From an uncultured Gammaproteobacteria bacterium (GTDB taxonomy: Bacteria > Pseudomonadota > Gammaproteobacteria > PS1 > Pseudothioglobaceae): DNA of 64,000 bases. The notes under the pieces are model-generated. The model ran no database searches. It saw only the letters and a program-made list of their open reading frames with translations, and was not told the origin of the DNA. The DNA lies in the NCBI GenBank assembly GCA_913020715.1, contig CAJVZH010000010.1, positions 1 to 64,000 on the forward strand, in the 5' to 3' direction. Made by a program: the position numbers and the translations under genes. Each line of letters opens with the position of its first letter. Position 1 is the first letter of the stretch. Shown here in pieces: positions 60,557 through 64,000 of this stretch.

Positions 60557-61692
60557 TTGCTTATTTGTACAAAAAAATTAAGCTTTTTTACCGCTATTTT
60601 AAAATTGACACGCCTCTGCTATTTCTCATAATTAGTATTTCCGCCCTTGGCCTGTTGATCCTCTACAGCAGTTCAGGCGGCTCTTTAAGCCCCGTTTATA
60701 GGCAGTTAACCCATTTGGCGCTGGCAACCGGCGTCATGTTGGTTGTTGCACAAATACCCCCTCTTTACATGAAAAGAGCCGCGCCTATTTTAATGGTTAT
60801 TGGTATTTTTCTACTGCTCATGGTGTTGTTTTTTGGCAGTTCAGGCGGTGGCGCTCAACGCTGGTTAAACCTAGGCTTGGTGAAGTTTCAACCCTCTGAA
60901 ATGATGAAAGTAATTGTGCCCATCGCCATTGCCTCTATTCTTTCTGAGCGAACTCTACCGCCTAGAGCAACCCCTACATTGATTTCATTGGGCGCAATAG
61001 CCATTGTTGTTCTGCTCATCGCGAAACAGCCGGATTTGGGCACTTCACTTTTAATTGGAGCCTCGGGTGTTTATGTGTTGTTTTTCTCTGGCGTCAGTAT
61101 CAGACTGCTAAAAAATCCTTGGCTAAATTTTGGTTTGTTGTTGGGTCTTGCATCTGGTGGACTGCATATTGCCTGGAATTATTTATTAATGGCCTATCAA
61201 AAAAAGCGTATTTTGACTTTGTTTAACCCCGAATCCGATCCTCTTGGTTCAGGCTACCATATCTTACAATCCAAAATTGCGATAGGCTCTGGAGGCTTCA
61301 CCGGCAAAGGGCTGCAACAAGGCTCTCAATCTCAGCTCGATTTTTTACCGGAAGACTCCACCGATTTTATTTTTTCAGTACTGGCGGAAGAGTTAGGCTT
61401 TTTAGGCGTACTCTTACTACTACTCATTTATGGGCTGATTATTTATCGTTGCTTCAGTCTTTCACTACGCTGCGAAGACAATTTCTCCAAGCTCTTGGGC
61501 GCCAGTCTATCCATGATATTTTTTACCTACGTCTTTGTCAATATTGGCATGGTTTCTGGCCTATTACCAGTCGTTGGGGTACCTCTACCTTTGGTTAGTT
61601 ACGGCGGCTCATCCTTGATGACGTTAATGGCAAGTTTTGGCATTATTATGTCCATTCACAAACACAAAGGACCGAGGTATTTACAACGATGA
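60553..61692 (+). CDS. rodA: Peptidoglycan glycosyltransferase RodA
   Basis: This 379-residue SEDS protein has about ten membrane segments, the FQPSEMMKVIVPIAIAS motif and the ending GLLPVVGVPLPLVSYGGSSLM. The 'DSTDFIFSVLAEELGF' loop is of the RodA type. It polymerises side-wall glycan in the elongasome. Its normal partner mrdA (PBP2) does not precede it in the window. It overlaps mltB (ATGA). Confidence 0.96.
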   Translation: MIAYLYKKIKLFYRYFKIDTPLLFLIISISALGLLILYSSSGGSLSPVYRQLTHLALATGVMLVVAQIPPLYMKRAAPILMVIGIFLLLMVLFFGSSGGGAQRWLNLGLVKFQPSEMMKVIVPIAIASILSERTLPPRATPTLISLGAIAIVVLLIAKQPDLGTSLLIGASGVYVLFFSGVSIRLLKNPWLNFGLLLGLASGGLHIAWNYLLMAYQKKRILTLFNPESDPLGSGYHILQSKIAIGSGGFTGKGLQQGSQSQLDFLPEDSTDFIFSVLAEELGFLGVLLLLLIYGLIIYRCFSLSLRCEDNFSKLLGASLSMIFFTYVFVNIGMVSGLLPVVGVPLPLVSYGGSSLMTLMASFGIIMSIHKHKGPRYLQR

Positions 61693-62690
61693 AAGCCACC
61701 CTTATCGCCCTGCTTTTATTTGTTAATACGGCAGTATTCGCTGAGGTTTTGCCCTCAACACACTTTAAATCTGTGCAGGCCTTTGTCAATGAAATGGTGC
61801 AAACTCACGGCTTTAATAAATCTGAATTGCAGTTTATTTTTTCTAAAATTCAACTAACAAAAGTGGATAAAAGCATGCAAAAAAAAACAAGCACCGGCAC
61901 ACGCAGTACTGAAAAAATGAGTTGGGAAAAATACCGATCTATTTTTGTCACCGAGGGCAGAATTGATAAAGGTGTGATTTTTTGGCAAAATAACAAACAA
62001 GCACTAGAAAATGCCGAGAGTAAATACGGTGTACCCAGCGCAATCATTGTCGCCATTTTAGGTATTGAAACCAATTACGGCAAGGTGCAGGGCAAATACC
62101 CAACACTCAAAACGCTTATTGGAAAAGCGTTTGGCACCTCTAGCCGTAGAAACTTTTATCAAAAAGAGCTGGAGTCGTTCTTACTATTGGCCCGAGAAAA
62201 CACACTGCCGCCATTAGCCATTAAAGGCTCCTCCGCAGGCGCCCTGGGTTACGCCCAATTTATCCCCAGCTCTTATCGATATTATGCCGTGGATTTTGAC
62301 AACGACTTTAGAGTGGATCTTTTTAACAATACGCACGATGCAATCGGCTCAATCGCAAATTACTTGGCTGAGCATAATTGGCAAAAAGACGCAGAGATAG
62401 CTAAAGTCACTGAACTGGATAAAACCCAACAATCTTTTATCCAAGAAAAAATATCAAAGCCCATCAAAGATGCGCAATACTGGCGAGAATTAGGTCTCGA
62501 GATAGATAGCACAATTAACGACGATGTAAAACTTGCCTTTATTCGCTTGCACGATGACCAATCAATGCAAACTTGGCTGACTTTCTGGAACTTTTATGCC
62601 ATTACTCGCTATAATCACGATAACCACTACGCGATGGCTGTTTATCAATTGTCAGAGCAATTAAAACAAACGTTTACTTCAACTATTTAG
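61689..62690 (+). CDS. mltB: Lytic murein transglycosylase B
   Basis: The 333-residue protein has a signal peptide (cut near FAE, residue 18-19), and a family-103 transglycosylase domain with the catalytic Glu127 in ILGIETNYGKVQG and GSSAGALGYAQFIPSSY. There is no lipobox cysteine, so it is the soluble periplasmic type rather than a lipoprotein as in E. coli. It cuts glycan chains, giving anhydro-muropeptides. Confidence 0.94.
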   Translation: MKATLIALLLFVNTAVFAEVLPSTHFKSVQAFVNEMVQTHGFNKSELQFIFSKIQLTKVDKSMQKKTSTGTRSTEKMSWEKYRSIFVTEGRIDKGVIFWQNNKQALENAESKYGVPSAIIVAILGIETNYGKVQGKYPTLKTLIGKAFGTSSRRNFYQKELESFLLLARENTLPPLAIKGSSAGALGYAQFIPSSYRYYAVDFDNDFRVDLFNNTHDAIGSIANYLAEHNWQKDAEIAKVTELDKTQQSFIQEKISKPIKDAQYWRELGLEIDSTINDDVKLAFIRLHDDQSMQTWLTFWNFYAITRYNHDNHYAMAVYQLSEQLKQTFTSTI

Positions 62691-62702
62691 AGTTAATTTT
62701 CT

Positions 62703-63845
62703 ATGAAATTTCCATCATTCTCCGCCCTTATTAAAACTCTCATAATCCTTTCTTTAGCAAGCAGTGTTAACGCGAAAGAACCAAAATTCTACATCCCTGA
62801 AGCCCCTACAATCGGTGCTGCCGCTTATATCATCTTGGATCACAACTCCGGAAAAGTTATCGCCGAAAATAATTCTGATGAGCAGAGGGCGCCAGCAAGT
62901 CTGACGAAATTAATGACTTCTTATGTCGTCTTTAAGCGCATCAAAGAAGAATTTATTAGCCTTGACGATGAAGTAAAGATTAGTGAAAAGGCGTGGAAAA
63001 CTGGCGGCTCTAGAAGCTTTATTGAAGTTGGTAAACTGATCAAACTTAAAGACTTGTTAATGGGAATGATCATTCAATCGGGCAATGACGCCTCGGTTGC
63101 ACTTTCGGAGCACGTCGCCGGATCTGAAGGCACCTTTGTACTGTTTATGAATGAGTACGCGCTCGATCTGGGCATGGATAACACCAATTTTGAAAATGCC
63201 TCTGGCCTACCTCACGAAAATCAATACACTACAGCTCACGATATCGCCATTTTGTCTTCCGCCATTATTAGCGAATTTCCAGATTTCTATCAGTGGTACT
63301 CTCAAAAAGAATTCACCTACAACAATATTAAGCAAAGCAATCGTAACAAACTCCTTTGGTCCGATGCCACTGTTGATGGCCTTAAAACAGGCTATACCGA
63401 AAAATCTGGCTACTGCTTAGTGACGAGCGCCAATCGAGTTGGTATGCGTTTGATTTCTGTGGTGCTGGGCTCTGATAGCCCAACGGTGCGCGTGTCCGAA
63501 ACGCAAAAATTACTCGACTACGGCTTCAGATTTTTTGAGACACAATCCATTGACGACGTCTCACAGCAAGTGCCCGTGTTTAAATCTGAGAAAAGCAGCA
63601 TTAAAGTAGGCGTGCTTAGCTCTCCTTACTTAACCCTTCCTCGAAACCAGTTTAGATACACAACGCAAACAATCCATTTAAGCGAGCAATTAACAGCGCC
63701 AATCAAACGGGGTGATAACGTTGGCGAGCTTGTCCTTAGCTTTAAGGAAGAAGTGCTAGCACGCATGCCATTGGTTGCCCTTGAAGATGCGCCTGAGTCT
63801 GGCTTTTTTGCTAGAATGATTGACTCGATTAAAATGCTTTTTTAG
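62703..63845 (+). CDS. dacA: D-alanyl-D-alanine carboxypeptidase (PBP5 family)
   Basis: This 380-residue protein has a signal peptide (cut after VNA, residue 24), the peptidase S11 motifs SLTK (Ser66, Lys69), SGN in QSGNDAS and KTG in DGLKTGYTEKSG, a PBP5-C beta domain and an amphipathic C-terminal helix (FFARMIDSIKMLF) that anchors it to the inner membrane. It trims pentapeptides. It is 12 bases after mltB and 7 bases before dat. It could equally be called dacC. Confidence 0.95.
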   Translation: MKFPSFSALIKTLIILSLASSVNAKEPKFYIPEAPTIGAAAYIILDHNSGKVIAENNSDEQRAPASLTKLMTSYVVFKRIKEEFISLDDEVKISEKAWKTGGSRSFIEVGKLIKLKDLLMGMIIQSGNDASVALSEHVAGSEGTFVLFMNEYALDLGMDNTNFENASGLPHENQYTTAHDIAILSSAIISEFPDFYQWYSQKEFTYNNIKQSNRNKLLWSDATVDGLKTGYTEKSGYCLVTSANRVGMRLISVVLGSDSPTVRVSETQKLLDYGFRFFETQSIDDVSQQVPVFKSEKSSIKVGVLSSPYLTLPRNQFRYTTQTIHLSEQLTAPIKRGDNVGELVLSFKEEVLARMPLVALEDAPESGFFARMIDSIKMLF

Positions 63846-63852
63846 CAAATCC

Positions 63853-64000
63853 ATGGTTTATTTAAACGGCAATTTTCTCGAAAAAGATAAAGCCTTTGTT
63901 TCAGTAATGGACAGAGGTTTTTTATTCGGTGATAGCGTTTACGAAGTCCTGCCCGTATATCAAGGCAATGCCTTCTGTATTAAGCCACACCTTGAGCGAC
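63853..64000 (+). CDS. dat: D-alanine aminotransferase-like PLP enzyme (fold type IV), cut by window edge
   Basis: The first 49 codons start MVYLNGNFLEKDKAFVSVMD and include RGFLFGDSVYEVLPVYQG, the conserved start of fold-type-IV aminotransferases. It lies 7 bases after dacA, the position in which dat precedes lipB and lipA in related bacteria. A branched-chain aminotransferase (IlvE) has a similar start, so the symbol is likely but not sure. Confidence 0.8.
   Translation, partial: MVYLNGNFLEKDKAFVSVMDRGFLFGDSVYEVLPVYQGNAFCIKPHLER

Overview
The window is a gammaproteobacterial chromosome segment with moderate-to-low GC, dense coding, very short gaps and many start/stop overlaps of the ATGA or TAATG type. 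Gene order (hflK-hflC-hisZ-purA-rnr, yceD-rpmF-plsX-fabH, lptD-surA, ftsW-murG, rodA-mltB-dacA-dat, trxA-rho, xseB-ispA) and the streamlined look fit a marine gammaproteobacterium, possibly of the SUP05/Arctic96BD-19 (Ca. Thioglobus) kind. That lineage call is inference; no rRNA gene is present to test it. I saw no tRNA, rRNA, CRISPR array, insertion sequence or prophage.

Positions 1-9858 form a taurine island. On the minus strand, tpa and ald lead into the first 15 codons of xsc, so the route taurine -> sulfoacetaldehyde -> acetyl phosphate + sulfite is encoded, with Ald recycling alanine to pyruvate and ammonium. A divergent MocR-type regulator (tauR) sits beside tpa. A second minus-strand operon carries tauA, tauB and tauC, followed by a large FAD/GcvT-like demethylase. 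The last gene is not needed for taurine itself. The most interesting idea in the window is that it demethylates N-methylated taurines (or a similar methylated amine) to feed the same pathway. The tpa and tauA promoters share a pair of direct half-sites that are good candidates for the TauR operator. TauC carries an unusual insert of about 120 residues, predicted to face the periplasm. A hairpin and a TTG start lie between tauA and tauB.

Positions 9859-10287 are the only gap over 300 bases and hold the tauA and metH control regions. Positions 10288-32783 hold metH, djlA, a nusB/riboflavin cluster with a degenerate GTP cyclohydrolase II domain, yihY, ybiT, ftsW-murG, bioB, glnA, the overlapping chain xerC-tsaC-hemF-tusA, htpG, the nearly touching divergent pair trmJ/suhB, and yciK-rmuC.

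Positions 32784-64000 hold plsC, an unassigned outer-membrane-type protein in an operon with rnt and a short ArgA-like acetyltransferase, ilvD, rnr-purA-hisZ-hflCK, lptD with a one-domain surA, rlmB, yceD-rpmF-plsX-fabH, a long minus-strand run (ispA, xseB, an SDR, pcnB, queF, lptF, rho, trxA, an AEC carrier, gltX), and a plus-strand cell-wall operon (Mth938-like gene, rodA, mltB, dacA, start of dat). These are mostly core functions: envelope building, RNA processing, cofactor synthesis and protein quality control.
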